Below, one piece after another: positions 7,664 to 14,834 of a stretch of DNA of 27,518 nt. The stretch comes from Kosmotogaceae bacterium. Its GTDB lineage: Bacteria; Thermotogota; Thermotogae; Petrotogales; Kosmotogaceae. Made by a program: the position numbers and the translations under genes. The notes under the pieces were generated by a model that saw only the letters and a list, made by a program, of their open reading frames with translations, was not told the DNA's origin and ran no database searches. The stretch is from assembly GCA_003444085.1 (NCBI GenBank), contig DLVL01000011.1, forward strand, positions 56,426-83,943, written 5' to 3'. Each line of letters begins with the position of its first letter. The stretch's first letter is position 1.

Positions 7664-9716
7664 TTGTGTATGTTCTCCTTGACTTGAATTCTTCTTGCTT
7701 GCCCACGTTCCAGTTCTGAACAGGTCTGTAGTAGCCTGTTACTCTTGAGTACACTTCTGTATGCTTTCCGCACGAAGGACACTCGTACTGCTCGCCCTGG
7801 AGATAACCGTGATCTGTGCAAATTGAGTACGTGGGTGAAATCGTGAAGTACGGTATCCTGTAGGTCGTAGCTATCTTCTTGACGAGTTGCCGTGTTGTTT
7901 GCCAATCTGTAAGCTTTTCCCCGAGAAATGCGTGGAACACTGTTCCTCCCGTATACTTCTGCTGTAACTCTTCCTGAAGATCAAGAGCATCAAAGATATC
8001 TTCGGTATAGTTCACGGGCAGATGTGAAGAATTGGTGTAAAAGGGAACATTATCTCCAGCAGTCTTTATCCCGGAGAAACTTTTCTTATCGATCTTGGCA
8101 AGGCGGTAAGCTGTAGATTCTGCGGGGGTTGCTTCAAGATTGTAGAGGTGTCCTGTTGACTCCTGGAATTCGGCAATCTTGTCTCTCAAGAAATCCAGGG
8201 TCTTGATCGCAAAGTCATGAGCTTCCTGGTGGCCCAGCGATTTCTGGATCCAGCGTGCATTTAGAGCGGCCTCGTTCATACCGACTATGCCGATCGTGGA
8301 GAAGTGGTTATCGAAATTCTTCAGGTAGCTCCTGGTGTACGGGTATAGCCCTTGTTGATTGAGCTTTTCAACTACCTCTCGTTTGACCTCCAAACTCCTG
8401 CTTGCCAGCTCTGCCAGGCGAGACAGCCTGATGAAGAAATCCTCTTCGCTTTCGCTGAGATAAGCGATTCTTGGGAGGTTCAGCGTGACAACTCCGATTG
8501 AACCGGTGAACTCGTCAGAACCGAATAACCCACCACCTCTACGCCTCAGCTCTCTTTTGTCCAGCTGCAATCGGCAACACATACTCCTTACGTCTTCGGG
8601 TTTCAGGTCAGTATTCAGGAAGTTCTGAAAGTAGGGTGCTCCGTACTTGGCAGTTATGCCGAATAACAGTCGTGCATTCTCGTTTTCCCAGTCAAATTCC
8701 TTTGTTATGTTGTAGGTCGGTATCGGGTATTGGAATCCTCGACCATTGGCGTCACCTTCATCAAGGATTTCCAGAAAGGCCCGGTTAATCATGTTCATCT
8801 CTTTCTGACAGTCGCCATAAGTGAAGTCAGTTTCTTTTCCACCGACAAAAGCCTTCTGAGAGGCCAGACCATTAGGAACTGTCCAGTCAAGCGTTATATT
8901 CGTGAAGGGAGCCTGAGTTCCCCAGCGGGAAGGCGTGTTGACACCGAAGACAAACGACTGGATGTTCTGCTTTACCTGTTTGAAGGACAGACTGTCAACC
9001 TTCACAAAGGGAGCAAGATATGTGTCAAAAGACGAAAAGGACTGTGCACCCGCCCACTCGTTCTGAAGAATGCCGAGGAAGTTAACCATCTGGTTAACCA
9101 GTGTGGAGAGATGTCTTGCTGGTGAAGAAGACACTTTCCCCGTTACTCCTCCCAAGCCTCTTTCGATGAGCTGTTTCAGGCTCCAGCCAGCACAATAACC
9201 TGACAGCATGGAGAGGTCATGAATGTGAAAATCCCCTTCTCTGTGAGCTCTGCCGATCTGTTCATCGTAAACCTCACTGAGCCAGTAATTTGCTGTCACA
9301 GTGCCGCTGTTATGTAAGATCAGACCACCAATAGAGTAGGTTACAGTGCTGTTTTCTTTAATACGCCAGTCAAGATGGTTCAGATAGCTGTTAACTGTTT
9401 CCGAGAAGTCAAGCATCGAGGACTTCAGGTCGCGTATCTTCTCTCGCTGTTTCCTGTATAAGATGTAAGCCTTTGCTACGCTTGAAAATCCGAGAGTCTC
9501 CAGTGTTCTTTCGACGGAGTCCTGAATATCCTCTATATAGATTGTTCCATTCTTCATCTTTGGCTGGAAGTCTGCTACAACTCTGAGCGCAAGACGCTCC
9601 AGTATGTCTGGTGTGCAGGCAGATGATGTTGCTTCAAATGCCTTTTCTATGGCCTTCATTATCTTGCTGATATCAAAATCAGTAGTTTCCCCGTTTCTCT
9701 TTCTTACCCTCAGCAT
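7563..9716 (-). CDS. nrdD: Anaerobic (class III) ribonucleoside-triphosphate reductase
   Basis: 717 residues from ATG 9716, which has AGGAGG six bases upstream; the longer open frame to 9755 has no ribosome site. It reduces ribonucleotides to deoxyribonucleotides without oxygen. Residues 1-95 form an ATP-cone (LRVRKRNGETTDFD) for allosteric control. The body contains HDLSMLSGYCAGW and MCCRLQLDKREL, each carrying conserved Cys. The C-terminal finger loop has CTDHGYL, CPSCGKHTEVYSRVTGYYRP (radical Gly661) and GKQEEF. Most homologues end soon after the KQEEF motif, but this protein continues about 40 residues further in a frame that overlaps nrdG by 101 bases. The promoter and a pair of NrdR-like boxes lie directly upstream. 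Confidence 0.95.
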   Translation of the reverse strand: MLRVRKRNGETTDFDISKIMKAIEKAFEATSSACTPDILERLALRVVADFQPKMKNGTIYIEDIQDSVERTLETLGFSSVAKAYILYRKQREKIRDLKSSMLDFSETVNSYLNHLDWRIKENSTVTYSIGGLILHNSGTVTANYWLSEVYDEQIGRAHREGDFHIHDLSMLSGYCAGWSLKQLIERGLGGVTGKVSSSPARHLSTLVNQMVNFLGILQNEWAGAQSFSSFDTYLAPFVKVDSLSFKQVKQNIQSFVFGVNTPSRWGTQAPFTNITLDWTVPNGLASQKAFVGGKETDFTYGDCQKEMNMINRAFLEILDEGDANGRGFQYPIPTYNITKEFDWENENARLLFGITAKYGAPYFQNFLNTDLKPEDVRSMCCRLQLDKRELRRRGGGLFGSDEFTGSIGVVTLNLPRIAYLSESEEDFFIRLSRLAELASRSLEVKREVVEKLNQQGLYPYTRSYLKNFDNHFSTIGIVGMNEAALNARWIQKSLGHQEAHDFAIKTLDFLRDKIAEFQESTGHLYNLEATPAESTAYRLAKIDKKSFSGIKTAGDNVPFYTNSSHLPVNYTEDIFDALDLQEELQQKYTGGTVFHAFLGEKLTDWQTTRQLVKKIATTYRIPYFTISPTYSICTDHGYLQGEQYECPSCGKHTEVYSRVTGYYRPVQNWNVGKQEEFKSRRTYTIERDKLDDLRRTQEDESGGLSRENLAGSVYLRL

Positions 9717-9736
9717 ATTATCCCTCCTGAAAGAAT

Positions 9737-9752
9737 ACACAATAAATGGATG
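9737..9752 (-). promoter_or_regulatory. NrdR box 2 (downstream, imperfect)
   Basis: On the plus strand the left half reads ACACAATA, an exact match to the left half of the NrdR box consensus (acaCwAtATaTwGtgt, recalled from the literature). I count 11 of 16 matches. It lies 14 bases from box 1, a 30-bp centre-to-centre distance or about three helical turns, as is usual for paired NrdR sites. It sits just downstream of the predicted transcript start. Confidence 0.6.
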
Positions 9753-9760
9753 CAAGAATT

Positions 9761-9790
9761 ATTCTACCACAAAATATAGTGGTTTCACAA
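9761..9790 (-). promoter_or_regulatory. Promoter of nrdD-nrdG-galA
   Basis: On the minus strand: -35 TTGTGA (9790-9785), an 18-base spacer, and an extended -10 TGG-TAGAAT with the hexamer at 9766-9761. The predicted transcript start near 9754 leaves a leader of about 38 bases before the ATG of nrdD. The spacer is occupied by NrdR box 1. Confidence 0.6.
9767..9782 (-). promoter_or_regulatory. NrdR box 1
   Basis: The minus strand reads CCACTATATTTTGTGG, matching 13 of 16 positions of the NrdR box consensus; read on the other strand it also matches 13. It fills the promoter spacer of nrdD, so bound NrdR would block RNA polymerase. NrdR is the ATP-cone repressor of ribonucleotide reductase genes and is not encoded in this window. 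Confidence 0.75.
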
Positions 9791-9857
9791 AGCATTTCTT
9801 GCTATCTCCCTGTGTTCTTCAAGCAGAAAGACAGCAGAACAATCCTGAAGAGATGCA

Positions 9858-10397
9858 TTATCCTTTCATGAACTCCCCAAGACGTTCCTGACCAAGAAGC
9901 TTCACCATTTTAACGAATGCTTTTGCTGTTGCCATGGCGTCTCCGAGGGCTCTGTGCCTTCCCTCACTCAGTATGCCGAGTCGCGCAAGCACAATGTCCA
10001 GATTATGCCGCCCCCTGAATAGTGCTTTGGAAAGGCTTATTGTGTCAATTACAGGGTTGGTCAGCTTGTCCAGTCCGATGCACTGGCACGAGTGATTGAG
10101 GAAAGAAAGATCGAAAGGGGCGTTATGCATCACCAATGCCCGATCTCCGATGAAACGTATAAAGCGCGGAATGACTTCTTCTATTCCTGGGCAGTTTCGG
10201 ACCATTCTGCTGGAGATTCCAGTGAAACCTGTGATGAAAACTGGTATGTGCCTCTTTGGTTTGATCAGCTCACTGAAGAAGCACGATTCGTTGACCTCCC
10301 AATTCTCAACCACAACCGCTCCAATTTCGAGGAGTTCTGCCCCTTTCTCAGGGCACATGCCTGTGGTTTCGGTGTCTACTACCACGAAGCTCATCAC
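9858..10397 (-). CDS. DnaQ-like 3'-5' exonuclease (DEDDh family)
   Basis: 179 residues. All exonuclease motifs are present: Exo I VVDTETTG (D8, E10), Exo II HNAPFDLSFL and Exo III HRALGDAMAT (the His and final Asp of the DEDDh type). The size corresponds to a stand-alone exonuclease domain such as the DNA polymerase III epsilon subunit or RNase T-like enzymes. It could proofread for a polymerase or trim nucleic acids; sequence alone does not decide. The ATG start overlaps the TGA stop of the upstream amidohydrolase (ATGA at 10397-10394), so the two are translationally coupled although no functional link is evident. A second ATG follows immediately. No terminator was seen between its stop and the nrdD promoter. 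Confidence 0.88.
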   Translation of the reverse strand: MMSFVVVDTETTGMCPEKGAELLEIGAVVVENWEVNESCFFSELIKPKRHIPVFITGFTGISSRMVRNCPGIEEVIPRFIRFIGDRALVMHNAPFDLSFLNHSCQCIGLDKLTNPVIDTISLSKALFRGRHNLDIVLARLGILSEGRHRALGDAMATAKAFVKMVKLLGQERLGEFMKG

Positions 10398-11524
10398 GAA
10401 TGCTCAGAGATCGCCCTTAGTAAGTCAAACATCATCTCCACCCCTACATCAATGCATTCCGGTTCAGGCAGAAAACTCTGTGAGTGAAGCCCTTCATGCG
10501 ATTCAAGATCAGAACACCCAAGCCAGAAGAGCGCCGAAGGATATCGCTGTGAAAAAAAGCCAAAATCCTCTCCCGTGAATGTTGTTTGGCAGACAGAGTA
10601 ATCGTATCCAAGACGACTTGCCGATTCTTCAACGAGCCTCACAATAGCGGGATCGTTGTCGACCACCGGATACATTGATCCGTACTGCGTCCTGGCTTTC
10701 ACATTCCACAAAGAACCAAGATTCTCGGTTAATTCTTCGATCGTCTTCATAATCTTCTTCTTTGTCTCTTCGCGCAACGCCCTAAAAGTCCCTTCTACCA
10801 AGGCGTTCCCAGGCACGATGTTTCTTCGGCTTCCTGAGAGCAATCTTCCGATGGTGAACACGAACTGCTGATCAGCAGGGATTACTCTTGAAAGCATTTC
10901 ATAACCTGTCTTCACGAAATCAGAAGCTGGAAGCAAAGCGTCTCTCCCACTGTGGGGGAAGGCTCCATGCGCTTCCTTACCCTCAAATATCGCGTCAAAC
11001 TCTGTTGCATTACCAAAGATCGGACCAGGAGTCGATGAGACTGTCCCTGTTCTGAAAGCGGGATTCACATGAAGTGCAAGTGCCGCGGACACTTCAAAAT
11101 TGTCGAGTATACCCGATTTCAGGATCGGTTTGGCTCCGCCAGGGCCCTCTTCAGCTGGTTGGAACAGAAACAGAGCATTTACAGGTATCTCACTCTCGAG
11201 AACTCTCGTAATTACGCCGGCAAGGACTGCCATGTGAACATCATGACCACACGCGTGCATCCAGCCCTTTGTTCTTGACTGGTAATCCACGCCTGTCTTT
11301 TCTTCCAGTGGTAGACCATCCATGTCGGCCCTGAGCAGGATGAAAGGATTGTCACTGTTTCTGTACACATATAAGAGACCAGTTTCCAGGACCTCAATCA
11401 TCTCGAGTTTCTCGGATGGAAGAGTATCAACAAAGTTACGCAATTCTTCTTTCGTTCTGAATTCCTTCATTCCCTGCTCAGGATACATGTGGAGCCTTTC
11501 TCTGAGCAAATGCAGTCTCTTCAC
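10394..11524 (-). CDS. M20 family metal-dependent amidohydrolase (N-acyl amino acid/hippurate hydrolase type)
   Basis: 376 residues from GTG 11524, which has GGAGGAG five bases upstream. It is a cytoplasmic M20D-type di-metal hydrolase that removes acyl groups from amino acids or related amides. Visible motifs are LLRADMDGLP, MHACGHDVHM (C92 and H94), FQPAEEGPGGA (E125 and E126), ALHVNP, a dimerisation 'lid' domain from about 180 to 290, FTGEDFGFF and a C-terminal GLHSQSFLPEP with the last metal-binding His. The length is normal for the family. It could equally be an N-acetyldiaminopimelate deacetylase or an aminoacylase; the sequence does not separate these. It is first in a two-gene unit with the DnaQ-like gene and divergent from the 11.6-17.8 kb operon, with 54 bases between. 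Confidence 0.88.
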   Translation of the reverse strand: MKRLHLLRERLHMYPEQGMKEFRTKEELRNFVDTLPSEKLEMIEVLETGLLYVYRNSDNPFILLRADMDGLPLEEKTGVDYQSRTKGWMHACGHDVHMAVLAGVITRVLESEIPVNALFLFQPAEEGPGGAKPILKSGILDNFEVSAALALHVNPAFRTGTVSSTPGPIFGNATEFDAIFEGKEAHGAFPHSGRDALLPASDFVKTGYEMLSRVIPADQQFVFTIGRLLSGSRRNIVPGNALVEGTFRALREETKKKIMKTIEELTENLGSLWNVKARTQYGSMYPVVDNDPAIVRLVEESASRLGYDYSVCQTTFTGEDFGFFSQRYPSALFWLGCSDLESHEGLHSQSFLPEPECIDVGVEMMFDLLRAISEHS

Positions 11525-11552
11525 AGTAGCTCCTCCCCATTTTGTTCTATAG

Positions 11553-11560
11553 AGTATAAT
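11553..11560. promoter_or_regulatory. Overlapping divergent -10 elements
   Basis: The plus strand has TATAAT at 11555-11560 and the minus strand TATACT at 11558-11553, within the 54-base gap between two divergent genes. Neither has a clear -35. The two promoters would exclude each other if both are real. Confidence 0.3.
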
Positions 11561-11578
11561 ATCTTAGAGGTGTCTCGA

Positions 11579-11851
11579 TTGGAAAACAATAGAGTTGAGA
11601 GTTTGGGAAATAACCAGGAGAATTTCAAGAAGGCTCTTGATTCGGCTATAACGAAGGCTCCGATCAGAAGTGGAAACAGGATATATCTTACTGACCTCTG
11701 GATAATCACATCGATTCCGGAAGAGATAATTGTTGAGCTCCTTACCACCAACAACTTTAGACTTCCGGAGGAGGCTGTAGCAATTGTTGATGACCGACGC
11801 AAGCACAAGAGAGTCCTCTGTGAAACAAGCCACCAGGGTGGCGATAAGTGA
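11579..11851 (+). CDS. Small protein of unknown function, first gene of the operon
   Basis: 90 residues. The TTG start at 11579 has GAGGTG at 11567-11572 with an ideal 6-base gap, and a TATAAT lies 19 bases upstream of the start codon, which supports a real gene. The frame stays open across most of the space between two divergent genes. The composition is that of a soluble folded protein with an acidic, hydrophobic centre (YLTDLWIITSIPEEIIVELL) and a basic tail (DDRRKHKR). There are no Cys pairs, signal peptide or membrane segment. I do not recognise the family. Its end overlaps the start of the DUF362 gene, so the two are probably coupled. Confidence 0.6.
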   Translation: MENNRVESLGNNQENFKKALDSAITKAPIRSGNRIYLTDLWIITSIPEEIIVELLTTNNFRLPEEAVAIVDDRRKHKRVLCETSHQGGDK

Positions 11852-12911
11852 ATGTTCATCTTATCAGGATTCGAGAAGAGCATTAGAAGAGATCTTCTCT
11901 TCGCTCGGTGTTCGTGGCCTCTTCAAGTCCGGAGATAGAGTTCTCGTAAAACCAAATCTTCTTTCTGCAAGACCCCCCGAGGAAGCTGTTACTACTCACC
12001 CTGCGGTAGTTGATGCCGTTCTTTCGATTCTTATTGATAGTGGTGTCAGACCTGTCCTGGGAGACAGTCCCGCAAGTGGTAAAACTGTTAATGTAGCAAG
12101 AGTCGCCGGAGTGGAGTCTGTCTGTAAGAAATATGGAGTGAGAATAGTAACGTTTGACGAAGGTGTTCCGGTCAAAACAGACAAGGGCATCTACAGAAGA
12201 TTCATTGTGGCTCGGGAGGTTCTGGAAGCTGACTCAATCATAAACCTTCCGAAGCTGAAAACACACTCACAAATGACCATGACACTTGCAATCAAGAACA
12301 CTTTTGGATGTATAGTGGGTTCTGAAAAGCAGAAATGGCATTTCAGGGCAAGAGACAGAAACGCATTTGCGGATATGTTGATAGATCTGCACAATATCAT
12401 AGATCCTTCATTGAATATACTCGATGGAGTTGTGGGTATGGATGGGAATGGCCCGTCAAATGGCCGTATCATTTCCCCTGGACTTATTGCAGCTTCTACC
12501 AGCGGATTTGCGCTTGATGATCACATCATTCGGACCGTGGGGGTAAACCCCCGAGTTGTCCCGACAGCTTTACGGGCGATTCAACGAAATCTGATACCTT
12601 CTTATGAGGTTATGGGTGATACATACGCGTACAGTCAACGTTTCACTCTTCCGGCCACAGCACCACTGACATTTGTTCCTTTTGTAAGGTTTTTGAGAAG
12701 ATTTACTACCAGATTTCCGGCTATTTCTGAAAGCAAATGCACAAGATGCAGAACCTGTGAAAAGCACTGTCCAGTGAACGCAATCTCAATAGACGACGGG
12801 ACGATAGACTATAGAAAATGTATCACGTGTTATGTTTGTCAGGAGATATGTCCATATGACGCGATTACTTACAAAAGATCGATCTTCAGCAAAAGGAGGA
12901 AGGCCAGGTGA
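11820..12911 (+). CDS. DUF362 protein with two 4Fe-4S ferredoxin clusters
   Basis: About 363 residues from GTG 11820 (GAGAG six bases upstream), which places the start just before the family's usual first strand (RVAISECSSY). Longer starts exist at ATG 11790 and TTG 11784, the latter 10 bases from a GGAGGAGG. The DUF362 domain covers residues about 5-270, with VLVKPNLL, THPAVVDAVL, GDSPASG, INLPKLKTH, LAIKNTFGC and LNILDGVVGMDGNGP. The C-terminus has two cluster motifs, CTRCRTCEKHCP and CITCYVCQEICP, each Cx2Cx2Cx3C. The family is found mostly in anaerobes, and its reaction is not established; an electron-transfer role is inferred only from the clusters. Its TGA overlaps the GTG of glpK (GTGA at 12908-12911). 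Confidence 0.88.
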   Translation: MKQATRVAISECSSYQDSRRALEEIFSSLGVRGLFKSGDRVLVKPNLLSARPPEEAVTTHPAVVDAVLSILIDSGVRPVLGDSPASGKTVNVARVAGVESVCKKYGVRIVTFDEGVPVKTDKGIYRRFIVAREVLEADSIINLPKLKTHSQMTMTLAIKNTFGCIVGSEKQKWHFRARDRNAFADMLIDLHNIIDPSLNILDGVVGMDGNGPSNGRIISPGLIAASTSGFALDDHIIRTVGVNPRVVPTALRAIQRNLIPSYEVMGDTYAYSQRFTLPATAPLTFVPFVRFLRRFTTRFPAISESKCTRCRTCEKHCPVNAISIDDGTIDYRKCITCYVCQEICPYDAITYKRSIFSKRRKAR

Positions 12912-14368
12912 GCCACGTTCTTGCTCTGGATCAGGGGACCAGTAGCACAAAGGCAATAGTATTCAACGAGGATTTCTATGAAGTGGCTTCTGCGCAGGAG
13001 GACTTTCAGCAGATATACCCTAACGCAGGGTGGGTAGAGCACAATCCGGATGATCTTGTCCACACAACGATGAATGTGATCGAGCGAGCTGTCAAAGATG
13101 CCGGGTTATTCTTCAAGGACATCAAGGCGATCGGTATTACAAATCAGCGTGAGACAGTTGTTGCATGGGACGTAAACACAGGGAAGCCACTACATAACGC
13201 AATAGTCTGGCAATGTCGAAGGACTTCGGAACGATCAAAAGCCCTGAGAAAGGAACATCTCGATTTCATACAGTCCAGGACCGGTCTCATACCAGATCCT
13301 TACTTCTCTGCCACGAAGATGGAGTGGCTCATGAAGAATGTACCGGAAGTAAGAAAAGCCGCGAGGGAAAAGAGTCTTCGATTTGGGACGGTAGACAGCT
13401 GGTTAATCTGGAACCTCTCTCGCCACAGAGAGTATGTCACTGATGTGAGCAATGCCTCCAGGACAATGCTATACAACATAACCGAGCATGAGTGGGACAG
13501 GGATCTTCTGGATTTCTTCAGTATCCCCAGGGAGTCTCTTCCTGATGTGGTCCATTCGTCAGAAGTGATCGGGGAGTCTGTGTTTGGTCCACCGATAACA
13601 GGAGTTGCAGGAGACCAGCAGGCTTCTCTATTTGGACAAACTGCTTTTGAACCAGGAGAGACGAAATGCACTTATGGCACCGGATCGTTCATATTGATGA
13701 ATACGGGCTACAAACCTTGCTTCAGTCATAACGGTTTGCTCACAACTGTAGCATGGGGTTTGAATGGAAAGATATGTTATGCAGTTGAAGGTTCGATTTT
13801 CGCAACGGGAGCATTAATAAGCTGGTTGAAGAATGAAATGGGTCTGATATCATCTGCGGAAGAGACTGAAAGTCTCGCAAGAAGCGTCGAAAACAGCAAC
13901 GACGTCTATTTTGCAGGGACACTCACAGGACTTGGAGCACCTTACTGGGATCCATCTGCCAGAGGTCTTCTAATAGGCCTTACAAGAGGAACAACGAAGG
14001 CACATGTTGTCAGGGCAGTTCTTGATTATATTGCATTCAGGACAAGAGAGCTTGTCGAGCTTATGATTGAAGATACCGGAATAGGTATAAAGAAGCTACT
14101 TGTGGATGGAGGAGTGACAAGAAACAACTTCCTGATGCAACTGCAATCAGACGTTCTGGGTGCCGAAGTGGACAGGTCCGCAATAAGGGAAACCACGGCT
14201 CTTGGTGCGGCAATGCTTGCCGGCCTTGGCCTCGATCTCTGGAGTATGGATGAGCTTAAGGGAAAGAGAAGGAGTCAGAAGAGATTTTCACCAGGCCCCA
14301 AACGCTGGGACTCGGAGTATTATAGATGGAAAGAAGCCATCAAGAGGTCTATGAACTGGGTACAGTAG
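12908..14368 (+). CDS. glpK: Glycerol kinase
   Basis: 486 residues from GTG 12908, preceded by AGGAGG. FGGY-family sugar kinase that phosphorylates glycerol to glycerol-3-phosphate in the cytoplasm. Motifs include LALDQGTSSTKA at the N-terminus, ITNQRET, IVWQCRRT, GVAGDQQASLFGQ, TYGTGSFILMNTG, YAVEGSIFATGA and LTGLGAPYWDPSARG. The length (about 500) and order are typical. At the position where Firmicutes enzymes carry the His phosphorylated by HPr (SEHGLL), this protein has Asn (HNGLL), as in E. coli, so that control is probably absent. No glycerol facilitator or glycerol-3-phosphate dehydrogenase is next to it; it sits instead in an operon with housekeeping genes. Confidence 0.95.
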   Translation: MSHVLALDQGTSSTKAIVFNEDFYEVASAQEDFQQIYPNAGWVEHNPDDLVHTTMNVIERAVKDAGLFFKDIKAIGITNQRETVVAWDVNTGKPLHNAIVWQCRRTSERSKALRKEHLDFIQSRTGLIPDPYFSATKMEWLMKNVPEVRKAAREKSLRFGTVDSWLIWNLSRHREYVTDVSNASRTMLYNITEHEWDRDLLDFFSIPRESLPDVVHSSEVIGESVFGPPITGVAGDQQASLFGQTAFEPGETKCTYGTGSFILMNTGYKPCFSHNGLLTTVAWGLNGKICYAVEGSIFATGALISWLKNEMGLISSAEETESLARSVENSNDVYFAGTLTGLGAPYWDPSARGLLIGLTRGTTKAHVVRAVLDYIAFRTRELVELMIEDTGIGIKKLLVDGGVTRNNFLMQLQSDVLGAEVDRSAIRETTALGAAMLAGLGLDLWSMDELKGKRRSQKRFSPGPKRWDSEYYRWKEAIKRSMNWVQ

Positions 14369-14832
14369 ATGAAAGCCAGCTCTGCGAAGTGGCGAGACTG
14401 ATCGGCAGAATGCTTCGTGGAGGAGAGATGATTTTCCTTGCAGGTGATCTTGGAAGCGGGAAAACTCGTTTCGTGAAGTGCATAGCTGGGGCCATGGGGA
14501 TTGAAGAGTCTCAGGTGCGAAGTCCATCGTTCACCATAGTAAACGTATATCCGGGGCACCCGCTCACTCTTTTTCATGCAGATCTATTCAGGCTTCACAA
14601 CAAAGAAGAAGTCTGGGAAACCGGGCTCATGGAACTGCTGGATGAGAGGAGCGTTTTGGCAATAGAATGGCCTGAACTTGTTATGAATGACTCGAGAGAA
14701 AAGGCTACAATAACCGTGGAACTTGGTTTTGTGACCTTCAGTCATAGATCTGTGAGAATTACTACTAGTGATGAGCTCTCCGATATGAGAGAATCGCTTT
14801 ACAGATATTTAGAACGTTTTTCGGGAGGATAA
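14326..14832 (+). CDS. tsaE: tRNA t6A modification ATPase TsaE (YjeE)
   Basis: 168 residues from ATG 14326, 43 bases inside the end of glpK; a CGGAG lies about ten bases upstream. TsaE is the ATPase that works with TsaB, TsaC and TsaD to make threonylcarbamoyladenosine at position 37 of tRNAs reading ANN codons. Visible are Walker A GDLGSGKT (residues 40-47), the family signature SPSFTIVNVY, the HADLFRL segment and the IEWPE motif. The length is normal. No TsaB or TsaD is present in this window. It is followed two bases later by lon, whose ribosome site lies within the end of tsaE. Confidence 0.93.
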   Translation: MERSHQEVYELGTVDESQLCEVARLIGRMLRGGEMIFLAGDLGSGKTRFVKCIAGAMGIEESQVRSPSFTIVNVYPGHPLTLFHADLFRLHNKEEVWETGLMELLDERSVLAIEWPELVMNDSREKATITVELGFVTFSHRSVRITTSDELSDMRESLYRYLERFSGG

Positions 14833-14834
14833 CA

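Noticed and set aside
9783..9857. Possible terminator between the DnaQ-like gene and nrdD
   Set aside because: Only a five-base stem (CTTCA/TGAAG) with a 24-base loop and no T-run was found.
11521..11883. Minus-strand frame of 120 codons opposite the small unknown gene
   Set aside because: It has no ribosome site at its start, and the plus-strand frame has both a promoter-like element and an ideal ribosome site.
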